64,000 nt of DNA, taken from positions 1-64,000 of the forward strand of contig JAXGGA010002211.1 of assembly GCA_038373865.1 (NCBI GenBank), written 5' to 3'. Position 1 is the first letter of the stretch. Each line of letters begins with the position of its first letter. This DNA is from Uloborus plumipes (lineage: Eukaryota; Arthropoda; Arachnida; Araneae; Uloboridae). The notes under the pieces are model-generated. The model was not told where the DNA came from. It saw only the letters and a program-made list of their open reading frames with translations, and ran no database searches. Positions 49,115-61,101 of this stretch are shown here, piece after piece. Position numbers and translations under genes: made by a program.

Positions 49115-50495
49115 CTGTAACCGGTAAGTAAATAATAATAAAAACAAATTAATACATTTAATATCAAAATATTCATAATATGAAAAAGTAGCTGGACAAA
49201 GAATAAAAATTAATTTATTTATAAACACCAAAAACAAAATTTAGTATTAAATTTATAAAATGATGCATTTTTAAAATATAAAAGAGCAATATCATTATAA
49301 AAAAGAAAAACAAACCTCTTTCTGATTTAATACAAGATTTGAAATGACAGAAAATGAATTTGCAAGCTTAAACACTACATGAATTCACTATACACTGAAG
49401 TGACAAAAGTCATGGGATAGCAATATGCAAATTTTCAGATGGCAGTAGCATCGCATAGAACAGGTATAAATGCGCAGTGCTTTTACAGAGCTTTCATTTC
49501 TGTTAGGGATGGACCGGATATCCGGTAACTATCCGGTATCCGGCCTATCCGGCTGATATTTTAAGTATCCGGTACTTCCGGATATCCGATTCGGCTGACC
49601 GCCCCGGATACGGATATCCGGAAGATTTTTGCAGGATATCCGGCTAAGTATCCGGTATTGATGTGGGGAATATCCGGAATTGATGTGAGGGTTATCCGGT
49701 ATAATGTGAGGACCTAATTAAATATTTTCTTTTTTATAAAAATCTTAGTTAAAAATTTCATTGTTTGATAAACCTTTTAGATGATGTAATTACTTTTCAT
49801 CTTTCCTTTTTACCAATTTTTGCTTCTAAAACAAAAATTGTATTATTCCTCCAACTGTGTACTGGACATGGAAGCATTCTGCATATTTGATTTTTCACAA
49901 TTGCCAGATAAAATATGATTGTCTTCAGCTTTTCAAAAATATTTTAGTTAAAATATTTAGAAAGAAAAGGCTACAAACCTTCAAGGATTAATGTGCGACA
50001 AAAGTTTGAAAAAAACTTCCGATCATATCGTTAGTTCATAAAAATTAATCACAGTAGCTTTTAATATAAATTCTCAAATTATTTTATTTATTGAATTCTT
50101 TTATTTTTAGTTTTTGTGCTTCTAACAAAAATTGCGATCTATTAACACCCAATGATGTTGTAATTAGATATTTTTTACTTTGCCACTATTATTGCTTTAT
50201 TATAATTGAAAATAACATACACTAAATAACCTATCTAACATTGACGAAAGTTTTCTTTTAGATAATGAAAACATCTGTCCCCAAGAATCGTCGCAACTTA
50301 AAACCATGCTTTTTTTTTTGAAAGAGTTTAAATGTGTGTAAAGAAATTTTGAATTTTGCACTTTGTTTCGTTCTTTCTTTTTGTAATACCTTCCTTTCAG
50401 AAAAGATATTTCTCTCTATTAGAATCTTTTCACGTCTGTCACGCCGCTCCGTAACTCCTCGAGAACATGTTGAGCATGACCCTCAATAACATTCA

Positions 50496-50668
50496 ATCGA
50501 GTTTCGATAACTCAAAGCTTTATAAACTCAAATATACATTCATTTCAAAGTTTTCATTTGGTCCCAAATTCTTGAAAAGACGGTAGGAACTGCTTGTAAC
50601 TCGAACTATCAATAACTCGAAGTTTTTAGCCGGTCCCTTGGGACAATGAGCTATTGAGACTTGACTGT
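50496..50668. mobile_element. pogo-like fragment
   Basis: 'gagctattgagacttgactgta' at the right edge, together with 'gataactcaaagc', 'taactcgaactatc' and 'gccggtcccttgggac', resemble pogo/Tigger-type termini. No matching left end was found. The surrounding sequence belongs to the ~137-bp tandem repeat, so it appears inserted there. Confidence 0.4.
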
Positions 50669-50683
50669 ATTTAAGATGTTAAT

Positions 50684-52145
50684 TTGCATCATTAGAAAGT
50701 GTATTTTGTCTTTTAGAATTTAAGTAAAACTTTAAGTTAATTATTTAGATATAAGTTTATTAATTTATATTTTAAAGTGAACATGTTTAGAATAATTTTA
50801 AATAATAATGATAATATATCAATCATTTCAGCGAAAATGGTACAAATCAGTCCCGATACTTCAGAATTTTGGGAATTAATTTTAATGTTTACCACCAATG
50901 AATTTAATTTTTTTTATTTGTTCTCCATCTAATTGTGTGTAACCAAGTATTACTTATTTAGGCATAAGCCATTTATAAAGGATCCCCCCCCCCCCAAAAA
51001 AAAAAATTCTTTGGCAAAAGAAGGAAAAAATGATCTGCCCCAGCTTCAAATTGCTAGGACTTAAAATGCAATTTAAGATTAAGCTGAAATGCAACAACAA
51101 AATAATTTGCAATGCACAGCACAAAAAATGCTTCTGACACCCTTTCTGCTGATTTTTATGTATGTAAACAAAAAAATCTCGGAAAAACACCTATTTATCA
51201 TTGTTCCTAGATTTTTTTTATGTTTCAAACTGTCCACTCTGTTACAAGCCTTTCAGAAATAAAATAAGCAATCGCATTCAATGTGATATTTTTTTTAATA
51301 AGTACAAGTAATGTATCTGCTTTGATTACTTTGATACATTGAATTATATAATCAGTAACTAAGATAAGCCTAAAATTCTTTGCTGATGATAGTTAATTTG
51401 CACTGTGGGATGTCCACTCTGTTACAGACGCATTAATAGTGCAAAAAATATTTTTTCTTGAAATTGCAGACAGAATTAGTTTTAGGATGCTTAGTTCATT
51501 TTATACTTGTTCTGTAATTAACTGTTCTTTACGATTAAAAATATATTTTTCTAACCTCATTTGTCTCCTCTGTTACACAGAGTGGTCGAACTATTCAAAA
51601 CCCTTAATGAATGACTCATATATACAAGCCATTTACACTTTATTATGCACAAATAAACAGAGAATAATTTTTAAAACAATGATTAGTTGGCGAAAATTAC
51701 TTCATTTGATAAACTTAACTCGACAATTTCAGACATGATTTGTACCATTTTGGCTGGAATAACCCATAAATATAACATTTGCATCTCGGAATGTATCTTT
51801 ATTTTTTCAAAATGAAGTTGAATTTCGAGGTGATCGTTTAAGAATTAGTTTATTAATTTGTTTTTAAAAAAGTGAATATGTTTAGCATGACCCTTAATGT
51901 ATTTAAAATGATAATTTGCCACTTTTAAGAATGTGTATCTTAATTTTTTGGAACTAAAGTAAAATTTCAAGTTGATTATTTAAGTAAAGTTTACTCATTT
52001 GTTTTTTAAAAAGTGAACAACTTTAGCATACCTCTTAAAAGTATATTTAAACTGCTGATTTGAATCTTCAGAAAACATGTTCCTTTGTTTTTTGGAGTTA
52101 TATAAAATTTTTAACTGATTATTTGAGTATAACTTTATTATTATT
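50684..52145 (+). repeat. ~137-bp tandem repeat interrupted by an insertion
   Basis: Units at 50684-50800, 51780-51916, 51917-52060 and 52061-52145 share 'gtttattaatttgt', 'aaagtgaa(c/t)atgtttag' and 'gtgtat(t/c)tt'. The first unit is separated from the rest by the TIR element at about 50829-51756. The array is internal to the hAT element. Confidence 0.65.
50829..51756. mobile_element. third-level nested TIR element
   Basis: Inverted ends 'cagcgaaaatggtacaaatc' and 'gatttgtaccattttggctg' are about 0.93 kb apart and lie inside the tandem repeat of the hAT element. The interior repeats 'tgtccactctgttaca' at 51231 and 51411, and a variant at 51562. A target duplication was not resolved. The 99-codon frame at 51439-51738 has no recognised domain. 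Confidence 0.55.
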
Positions 52146-52920
52146 ATTATTATTTAACACACTTGTCCTGTTTTAATATTTTTTTCTTATTTCTAACTTG
52201 TATGTTAGAAAAATTACATGCATATTATTCTTTAAAAAAAAGAACTGCAAAGCAAAATTTTGCTTTATATTATTGCAAAATTAGAAATAAGAAAATGTGT
52301 TACTTTGTAATGAAGTTTAAATTCATAAAATTCTAATAAAATATGTATCAATTTGAAAAAAAACGTTTATCTGAGCTTAGTTTATTTTCCTTTTTTCTTT
52401 CTTTGTTTCTTTCTTTTTTTTAAATTATTGGGGAAATATTTAATAACTGTATCATTTACATAGAAACCTATTGAAACGATATTGAAACAGAAAAGCTTTA
52501 AAATTTAAACTAAGAATAATTAAAAGTTTAAACTTTGAGTATATACAGAAATATTTAATTCAATCTTTTAAAGTTTCGTCTATTTTGATAAAATTACATA
52601 ATTTAGAAAGAAATCACAATATGCTAGTGTTTCATTTCTTATGTAGCGCTACTCCTGTACAAATAAAATACAGGCTTTAAAAATTAATTTAAATGTATTT
52701 AACATGTTCTTAAAGAAATTATGCGAGAAACAACTTTGATTTATTGTTTTGAAGCTGCATTACATAAAAATAAGCGAACAAGCAATGTAATTGTAATGCC
52801 GGATATCCGGTATCCGGCGTGTGTTGAGCCACCGGATATCCGATATCCGGTATCCGGCAAAATCACTATCCGGTCCATCCCTAATTTCTGTTCAAGTTAT
52901 TCATGTGAAGCGGTTTTAAC

Positions 52921-53967
52921 GTGATGATGACCGCACGACGTGAATTAACAGACTTTGAACGCGGAATGTTAGTTGGAGCTAGACGCATGGGTCATGCCAT
53001 TTCGGAAATCGTTAGAGAATTCAACATTCCCAGATCCACTGTGTCAAGAGTGTGCCGAGAGTATGAAATTTCAGGCATAACATCCCACCATGGACAGCGC
53101 AGTGGTCGACCGCCTGCACTTAAAGATCGAGACCGGCGACGTCTGCAAAGAGTCGTAAATTCTAACAGACAAGCAACACTGCGTCAAATCACCGTAGAAA
53201 TCAATGTGGGACGTACAATGGACGTGTCTGCTAGAACTGTGCGGAGAAATTTGGATTTCTTGGGCTATTCCAGCAGAAGACCGACTCGAGTGCCTTTACT
53301 GACAGAACGACATCGCTTGCAGCGACTCTCGTGGGCACGTGAGCATATCGGTTGGTCCCTAGATGAATGGAAAACCGTGGCCTGGTCCGATGAGTCACGA
53401 TTTCAGCTGGTAAGAGCCGATGGTAGGGTTCGAGTGTGGCGCAGACCCCACGAAGCCATGGACCCAAACTGTCAGCAAGGCACTGTTCAAGCTGGTGGTG
53501 GCTCCGTAATGGTGTGGGCTGTTTTTTCATGGCATGGACTTGGTCCTCTAGTGCGACTGGACCGAACATTGACTGGAAATGCTTATGTGCAGCTACCTGG
53601 AGATCACTTGCAGCCATTCATGGACTTCATGTATCCAAACAACGATGGGATTTTTATGGATGACAATGCGCCATGTCACCGGGCCACAACTGTTCGCAAT
53701 TGGTTTGAAGAAAATTCTGGACAATTCCAACGAATGATTTGGCCACCTAGATCGCCCGACATGAATCCCATTGAGCATTTATGGGACACCATCGAGAGGT
53801 CTGTTCGTGCCCAAAATCCTGCCCCATCAACGCTTTCACAATTATGGACGTCTATCGAGACAGCATGGCTCAATATTCCTGCAGAAGACTTCCAACGACT
53901 TGTTGAGTCCATGCCACGTCGAGTTGTTGCACTTCGCCGGGCAAAAGGAGGGCCGACACGATATTAA
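52921..53967 (+). CDS. Tc1-type transposase, DD36E spacing
   Basis: This 348-residue protein cuts and rejoins the transposon at TA sites in the nucleus. Residues about 10-110 form the paired-like DNA-binding region: a first helix-turn-helix (ISEIVREFNIPRSTVSRVCR, 27-46), a GRPP linker (62-65) and a second helix-turn-helix. The catalytic domain shows Asp157 (AWSDESRF), Asp248 (MDDNAPCHRA) and Glu285 (SPDMNPIEHLWD). Counting gives 36 residues between the second Asp and the Glu, so DD36E rather than the classic DD34E. The Tc1 motif GGGSVMVWAVF is at 192-202. There is no stop or frameshift, and the length is normal. Three Met codons begin the frame, so the exact start is uncertain. The untranslated leader is broken by a hAT element 30 bases upstream, which may have cut it from its promoter. 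Confidence 0.97.
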   Translation: MMMTARRELTDFERGMLVGARRMGHAISEIVREFNIPRSTVSRVCREYEISGITSHHGQRSGRPPALKDRDRRRLQRVVNSNRQATLRQITVEINVGRTMDVSARTVRRNLDFLGYSSRRPTRVPLLTERHRLQRLSWAREHIGWSLDEWKTVAWSDESRFQLVRADGRVRVWRRPHEAMDPNCQQGTVQAGGGSVMVWAVFSWHGLGPLVRLDRTLTGNAYVQLPGDHLQPFMDFMYPNNDGIFMDDNAPCHRATTVRNWFEENSGQFQRMIWPPRSPDMNPIEHLWDTIERSVRAQNPAPSTLSQLWTSIETAWLNIPAEDFQRLVESMPRRVVALRRAKGGPTRY

Positions 53968-54000
53968 GAGGTATCCCATGACTTTTGTCACTTCAGTGTA

Positions 54001-54912
54001 TATTGTGTACAAAAACGTGCTCCTCACTCCAACACACAAATGCAGTAAATTATGGAAATCTTTTCTTTTTTTTAAACTTTTATAGCTGATGATTCAGCAA
54101 AGAAATTAGTTCCAAATTGCGACAAGCAATTGTTGTATCATAAAAAAATATACATTTAATTTACAGCATTAAAAATAATTATACACATACTAACCAGGGG
54201 TCTACAACTCCCTTTCAGAAATTTAATTCCCTGACTTTTACAGGCTTTACAGAAAAAAAATCCATAAAATGCCAGACTTGAGGTTTGAGTTTGCAGCTTC
54301 CTTTTTATGAATCTAATAATATGATTTCTTTCACAGCACACACAAAATCATACAATTAAGAATTTCACTATCAGAGCATTAATAATCATTTTTTAATGAT
54401 TTAGAACATTAAGCAAGGGAATTTCTTTGACAGTCCATTTTCAAATTATTCTTTAGAATAAATGCATACTGCAGAAGTTTATGATGTGAACAGAAAATTT
54501 AAGGTAAATTAAATTTATTATTTTGGAGTTTATTGTAATTTATAGATTTGAAACATGATATTTTTTTTTTTTTAATTGCAATTATGAATTTTGTAAGTAT
54601 CTTGATTCTCTTTTAAATTAGTGCAAAGCTTGTAAAAGTTTTCAAAGGAATTTAAAAGTACAGGAAAAAAATTTGCAATTTGCTACACCTTTATATCACA
54701 CTACATGTAAAGTGCCCCCCCCCCACCCCCCGTAAACATGTCTCCCAAACTTCAAATATCTAGAGTAGCTGAATATTTTTTCCCTTCCCCACTACACTCA
54801 TATTTACAAAAACATTGTTGAAATCTTAAACAATAATTACTTCCACTAAAATAAAGTACAAAAGAATTTCATTTATTATGGAAAATATAACTAACAATAA
54901 AACACTACTTAC
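54001..54912. other. intron sequence
   Basis: This is the part of the last intron between the Tc1 right end and exon 54913-54980. It is A/T-rich with a C run at about 54715-54730 and no gene. Confidence 0.5.
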
Positions 54913-54980
54913 ACATTTTCAGGTATCCACTCTAATAGAACAAACACTTTACCAGATTTTTCCAATCTTTTTGCTTTTAC
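54913..54980 (-). CDS. internal coding exon of the unidentified gene
   Basis: A 68-base minus-strand exon. The acceptor is 'gttttattttag' (54981-54992) and the donor GTAAGT (54907-54912). It encodes VKAKRLEKSGKVFVLLEWIP followed by EN and two bases of a split Val codon completed by exon 48937-49114. It starts in phase 0, matching the end of exon 60690-60808. Alternating hydrophobic residues (KVFVLLEWI) suggest a beta-strand in a folded domain. The family is not recognised. Confidence 0.65.
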
Positions 54981-57219
54981 CTAAAATAAAACAAATATCA
55001 TTTAGAAAAGTTACACAATATAAAGTTACATAATTAAGTACGAATACAAGATTGGTAAAAGATAAAAAAATTAAAAACTAAAGCATAGAAATACAACTAA
55101 AAAAGAAGCTTAAAATAATCCAGAATGCTGTAAAGTAATTATTAAAGTATTCCACCAGAATCTTTATGGTTTTGTCAGAAAGTTTTCTTCTTTTAATATG
55201 CTTTCATTAGCTTCACCTGTACGTAAGTCCAAAGTGAAAACAAAAAATATGGTGAATGTTTTAATTAAATAAGCTTACATGGAATTCGATTAAATCGCCT
55301 TCGAAGTACAGCTCTTGGCTAGCTGATACAAGGTGGTCCAAAAAAAGAAAAAAAAATTCTACTTACAAAGTCTTAGCAACTTACCTACAGAACCAACCAA
55401 GCCTAAATTTTAAATATGGATATTTGAAGGTATTTGCTTGAGATTGATAAGCACAGTGGTTGCAGTAAGGTTATACGGAATGCATATCAAAATTTTCGAA
55501 TGGCAGCACTTCTCTATTCCGACCTCAAAATGAACAGCATATTGAAAAACTAGAATTGGAATGAACGCGTGTGACGAAAATTGCTCGCTGGAAAATTCAA
55601 GAAAGAAATTCTGTTCGCGTTGCATTCTAAAAGCTTTTTTTTAGAAGCAAACTTTGAACATCATATTTGGTGATGGATGCTTATAACATTGTATAATCCT
55701 GTGAGCTTTACAAAGAGTGTCAAACCTGCTCCTTTCTTGTGTTGTCAATAAGTCTTTAATTGACAATAAGTCAAAATTATCATTTTTGAAATAAGTCAAG
55801 TCCGCAATTTTCATCACAACCCAATTATTCGAATGTCACTTGCAATTTTTCAATATGCTAATCAATAAGTGCATAAAGGGTGCAGCCATTTGAAAATTTT
55901 GAAATAGTAACCATAGCTGTGAGCAGTACATTGTTTAAAATTATCATACTATACAACGTATTCCTTGAAATTACCATATCCAAAATTTTGGTTTGATTGG
56001 TTTCGCGGAGTGGCCATTAGGATTTCATACGCAAAGGAAGTTACTTTGGACCAACCAGTACTAATACTAATGCTTACATCCTGAGTGGCATAGCATAGGT
56101 TTTTGAAGTCCAGAGCAGACTGTGCCCCCCCCTCCCCATAAAGTGCAATATTTTCATAAATTGAATATTTTATTAAAAAATACATGTATATTTAGCTATA
56201 CAGTATGTTCACTCTTCCTTTTTTTCTTCGGTGTTCTAACTAAAAGGCAACTTTAAGCATTATGTTTGGTGCTTTTAGAAAAAGAGGTGGGGGATTTAAT
56301 TGTTCGCTTTCTTAAAAAAAATTTAACCTTTAAGTAGCCGCGACGTAAAATTCCGTTTTTAGACATTTGACTGGGTGAATTTAATGTACAAAATTTCGGA
56401 AAAAAATACTAATAAAGTTATTAACTTAATTATTTAACTCAAGTTGAATTCAAAATATTTAACTCAATTACTTGGGGGACAAAACAAAAATTATTAAGGG
56501 TTCCTAAAGTTTAATACATGGCGCTTAAAGGGTTAAAGTTATCTTTTAAGGGAGATTGTTTTAATAAGATGTTTGAAATTGAAGCCTTACACAGATGCTA
56601 TTTCAGGATAAATTTGGGCAAGTTAGGGAAAAAGGGTGGAAGAGCTGCTCTATTGTGGAAATTTTTCTAAATAGGTGCCCTAAAAATGCAATTTTAAGTC
56701 CCTTTTGGAGACATCAGGAAGAGGTATGGGAATCTGGGCTCTGCCTTAGACATTATCTTAATCCTAAGTCCAAAAACTCAATTGCCGGCTCTTTTTAGTC
56801 TCATCAAGGGAGCCTGCCACTTAAGGATCACATGAGCAACACACTTAAATTTGCCACTCTCAAAACTTGCTATGTGAGCATATGCTCTGGCTTACACCCA
56901 TCTATTGTAGAGTATATTGAGAAATTCCAAGTTTTTTTAGGTTTAAGCTTTTCTGATTGCTTCAATAATAAAATTTTCTACCCTTAGTAGAATGCCGCCC
57001 ATAGAGGATGTCCCTTTTTTGCTATGCCACTGTGGACTCATCAATAGAAGTATTTCTGGGAGGTTTTCAAATGCTCCATTGTAATCTCTTAATTTTTGAG
57101 AAGAGTCAGAAGTCACATGGTCAATGTTTTTGGCTGCTCACTAATTCAAAATCAGTTTGCATCATGAGTTTATCAGTTTGAATCTCTTTTTGCATGACAG
57201 ACTCAATGCACAATTCCCC

Positions 57220-57259
57220 AGACTTTTTATTTAGCTCTCGAAGCTAAATAAAAAGTCTG
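57220..57259. repeat. short perfect hairpin
   Basis: 'cagactttttatttagct' and its complement 'agctaaataaaaagtctg' are separated by four bases. Confidence 0.9.
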
Positions 57260-59574
57260 AAAATGCCCAAACTTGACGCTATCGAAGAAATAGTGTGTCA
57301 GCAGTTGCAACTTTAGTCCCAGATATGTATGTAAAGGAATCTTTCCATTCAATGTTCACCCACTCCTTGGCACTTAGACACATTTAAGATTCAGAACGTG
57401 ACTTCATACCTAATACAAATGCACCCAATAAGCAGATTCATTAACCACTGGAAATAATTAGTTGATTCCAATTTTATGCAAAATATTCAAAATCTTTAAT
57501 ACATAACAAATGGGGTAAAAAAGGAAAAAAATGTATATTGAAAAAAATTGAAAGCGCTGATTTTTCTATGAAATTTGTAAAGTTTTTGGAATAGGAGCTA
57601 TAAATGTTTTTAGTGACATTTTTAAAAAGGTTTCCTTAATCCAATCCATCAAATTCAAAAATAAAATAAAGTATTCAATCTTGGGCACTTATGGACCATG
57701 CTAATCGCTTCAAAGATGCTCTGGAATCGAATCTTTTCCATTTTATTTGTCGCCTAGTAAAGTAATGTAAGTATTCAACAAACATGGTCTATAAGTGAAC
57801 CTTTGTAAATATGGTTACTTAAAGCAGTAAGTAAGCCCCTAAGAAAGGACTAAGGTAGAAATGGATTGCATGGTTACTTAAGTTTAAAAGGCATCCTAGA
57901 ACCATTTTAAAAGAGTTTAGTTACTAGTTCAAGCATATTTTTCATGCCTAGACAAGGTAAATGAGCAATAGAAAAATAGTTTTCTGTTATAGTTGATGAA
58001 ATGCAAGCAAATAGGAAATCAGGAAATTTATGGTCCAACATTTAAAAGTATTATACTAAATAAAGTTAACTCAATGTCTCACACTAAAGTATTGCTGCTT
58101 TTAAGATTTAGTAAACATGAAAAACAAAAATCTTTTCCCTACTTTTTCAGGGCTGGGGGTGGGGGAGGGGGAATCTACCCTTGACATGCTTATCAACAGC
58201 GGAATAGCCAGAAAAAAATTAGAGGACGGAAATTTAATTTTAGTCCCTTTAGGAAAGCTTCCGAGTTTCAAAAGGGGAGAGGAATGTATATTTCAAATTC
58301 CTCTTAGATGTCTCTGCTTATAAACTATGTTTTTAATTAATTATTAATTTTATTAATTATTGGTTTTATTAATGAGCTAGAATGCTCAAAACAGTTGAAG
58401 AAAACCTTGATTACTTGTTTTTCTTACTCAACCATAGGTAAGAAACAGAAATCAAAGATTCTGGAAAGAAATTAAAATTAAAACAGCAGAAATAAAAGAT
58501 TCTGGAAAGGAAATAAAATTAAAACCAACTTAACGGAAAAGAAGTCTGAAATAAAAATACATGAAGTAAAGAGTGATAAGACTGTAAACAGAAAAGAGTT
58601 ACTTGCTTCCATGGAAATAAGAGATAGTAGTACATTAGAATATTTGTTACCTGAACACCAAAAAGTTTAGGGAAAAAGAGCGGAGGGGGAAAATATAAAA
58701 TATTCATCCATAGTGAACTTTCTTCAGAAAAATCTGAGAGTTTCAGAAGTTCTGAATGTTTGACAGCGAACTCCTAAATGTTATGCTATAATATCCTATG
58801 AAAGAAAAAAGTTTTATTATACAGTCAAATATAAAAAAGGCTGAAAGAGAGAAATGGGAGTGAAGTACAATCGATACAGCACAAACTATAATAAAAGATT
58901 GGATTAAAGTCATGCATGATCAAGTAGATTAATAAAATGAAACAGCTCTAAAGTTATTCAGACGCAAATATTATTTTAATACCTGTTTAATTGGTCACGC
59001 CACAACATTCTAAAATTCTGATTGTTTTTTTTAAAATTGCAATATTTGGTTTGAAATTTACTATGCTCAGGCCTTTTTTGAATTAAAAAAAAAAAGCTAT
59101 TGCCACATTTAGTTTTTTAATAAAGCTTATCTTTAAAAATTAGAAACTGGGTGGGGTTTTAGTGGTCCCGAAAAAGAAGCTTCGTTTCAAGTGTCGGAGG
59201 TAGTGGGTTCAATCCTTAGCAAAGCCCTGGGTGTTATTTTTCCTCTTTCTGCACAATATCTTTCTTGTGTTAGTTTTATTTATTAATGAAAAAGTACAAC
59301 CTTTCCAAGCAATGCCCAATTTTCATAATGATTACTAACTATAACACAACAATTACAATCTCAATAAACCAGCAAAATAATTACTTCTTGAAAAATGATT
59401 ATCGTAATTTTTATATTTCTAGAACACGTAAGTAAAATATACTTAGTTCCAAATGTTTCTTGTTCTTTTGGAGAGTGGGGAGAGAAAAAAATCAACTCAT
59501 GGGAGAAAACACACAATTCAAATGTTCAAAACTTAATGATGTCAAGTTAATTTCAAGAATGAAAAATGCTGTTG

Positions 59575-60210
59575 GAAAAAAATGATGTGGACCCTACACT
59601 ACTTTCTTTTATATCTATTAAATAATCAATGTTGTAGAAAAGAAAAGGTGTGTTGAAGTAATCACATGTGCTAGAGGCAATACTTCTTAAATGAAAAGCT
59701 TTTTGCACATTTTGCTAGACATGTAAAAGTATGGTAGAGAATTGTACATTCAAATGCAAAGAAAGATGACGATTTTATTAGTGTCTTTATCACTTTTTGA
59801 AAAAAACTGATTTTCAATCAAAAATAAAAAATGTGGAAAAGTCCCCTTTTGGAACATTCACATTCAACTAAAAGACTCTATTCAGTCTATATATAAAATT
59901 TCATCCTTTAAGGGATACTGTTTTTGAATAGTGCAAGATACATAGAGCACATACATTTCCCTATGCCCATACAGCCGTCACTAAAGTAACCCATGATAAT
60001 TAACTGGGGAATTGTCAAAATGCACCAGTACATCAGTTTCAGCCATATATACATTTTTAGTTGCATCTGCACCAGGAGTCCGGAAAAAAAAAAAAAACTA
60101 CTCAATATTCATTCGGAGGTGAGTAAAATGTCGATTTAGGCTGAAGTTTGGGTATATAACATTTTGTAAGTGCAATACTTCCTTTACAATGTAAAAGGAA
60201 GAAAAGATCA
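59575..60210 (+). repeat. dispersed repeat D, copy 3
   Basis: It starts at 'gtggaccctacactactttc' and ends in 'acttcctttacaatgtaaaaggaag', a short terminal hairpin, like copy 1 at 19415-20185. Middle blocks such as 'taattaactggggaattgtc' and 'attcattcggaggtgag' align. The family is unknown. The 3' hairpin could be a retrotransposon or non-autonomous element end. Confidence 0.65.
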
Positions 60211-60689
60211 TTGCTGCTATAAAATTAGTATGCTATTTTAAATATTGTACTCAAAGTCGATTACAATTTATTTATTTTTTGGTAAATTTATAGGCTAAAT
60301 TCCTTAATATTTCTAAAATATGTTAAATATTTAGCACATAATATCAACTAAATAAATTCATTTTTTTCCTAAAAATTATTTTTAAATAAATCTTCCAATT
60401 GCAATTAAGAACACAAAATAAAATTTATTTTTTTCTGTGGGCTTTTTTAATATACGCTACTCAGTCCATAAGTTTAAGCACATAGCACAGTGTTTTTATG
60501 TTTTCCTTAGTTTGATACAAGAAGAAATGAGACTTTTCGACATCTTAGTATATGTGCCTATACATTTTAAGGCATATTCAAGATTTTTACAGCATCTTTT
60601 GCAACCTGAAAGAGTAATTTTGTCGTTTTTTTTTAATAACTATGTACATATATTTATTTTATCTTTAAAGACTTCAAAGAGTTACTCAC

Positions 60690-60808
60690 CCTGCTGTGAA
60701 AGATGACGAAACCAGGACAAGACATGCTCTGAGATGAAATGTTCGATTCCACCAGCTTAAATTTTATTTGTTCCATTATATTACTGTCGAAGAAGTCCTC
60801 TGTGGTAG
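60690..60808 (-). CDS. internal coding exon of the unidentified gene
   Basis: A 119-base minus-strand exon with a good acceptor ('tttgttttacag', 60809-60820) and donor GTGAGT (60684-60689). After two bases of a split codon it encodes TTEDFFDSNIMEQIKFKLVE, then SNISSQSMSCPGFVIFHSR, ending on a codon boundary. Exon 54913-54980 continues in frame, joining HSR to VKAKRLEK. The length, splice sites and phase agreement argue for a real exon. The protein family is not recognised. Confidence 0.68.
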
Positions 60809-61101
60809 CTGTAAAACAAATTAAGTCAGAAAGAGAACCACAAAACATTTTAATTTCATTCAGTGAGTAGCTGAAATGTTTTAGTAATTTTCTGGAATTA
60901 AATTTAAATCATTCGTACTAGAAAATTTGAAAAATGACAAGCATTGTAGTCTTTTTTAAGACTGATGAAAGATCAGTTTCACAGTATAACCCATTATTAC
61001 CTTACTTGCAAGCAGTAAGCAAAATCATGTCAAAGATATACATCCGATAAATGTAAAAAACTCTAATTACAGACCAAACATTTTATTCATAGGTTAATTA
61101 C

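Larger units (their letters stand above)
49504..52883. mobile_element. hAT element inserted in the Tc1 transposon
   Basis: The 3380-bp element has inverted ends TAGGGATGGACCGGATA and TATCCGGTCCATCCCTA. It is flanked by the perfect 8-bp target duplication ATTTCTGT (49496-49503 and 52884-52891). Both ends carry dense 'tatccgg' motifs (about a dozen in 49510-49705 and several in 52799-52875), as expected for hAT subterminal binding sites. No hAT transposase is seen. The interior is A/T-rich and holds a ~137-bp tandem repeat, a pogo-like fragment and another TIR element. It interrupts the Tc1 5' untranslated part, not the transposase frame. Confidence 0.96.
49391..54000 (+). mobile_element. Tc1-type transposon, split by a hAT element
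   Basis: Perfect 29-bp inverted ends, starting TACACTGAAGTGACAAAAGT, lie at 49391-49419 and 53972-54000, with TA repeated at both borders. Removing the 3380-bp hAT insertion and its 8-bp duplication leaves about 1.22 kb, the normal size for a Tc1 element. The transposase frame is intact. The element lies in the last intron of the minus-strand gene, antisense to it. Perfect ends and an intact frame imply fairly recent insertion. Closely similar Tc1 elements are, from general knowledge, widespread in arthropods and often shared horizontally. Confidence 0.96.
54993..60689. other. 5.7-kb intron
   Basis: No exon is supported inside. It contains a short 18-base-stem hairpin (57220-57259), transposon-like poly-C debris at about 56110-56150, A/T repeats near 58330, and dispersed repeat D copy 3. 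A weak tRNA-like B box ('gggttcaatcc') at about 59207 could be a SINE relic. Confidence 0.5.

Noticed and set aside
53231..53912. Minus-strand frames across the transposase
   Set aside because: They are shadows of the codon pattern of the plus-strand Tc1 transposase.
59195..59225. tRNA-like 'gggttcaatcc'
   Set aside because: Only a weak B box. No convincing A box or shared SINE body.
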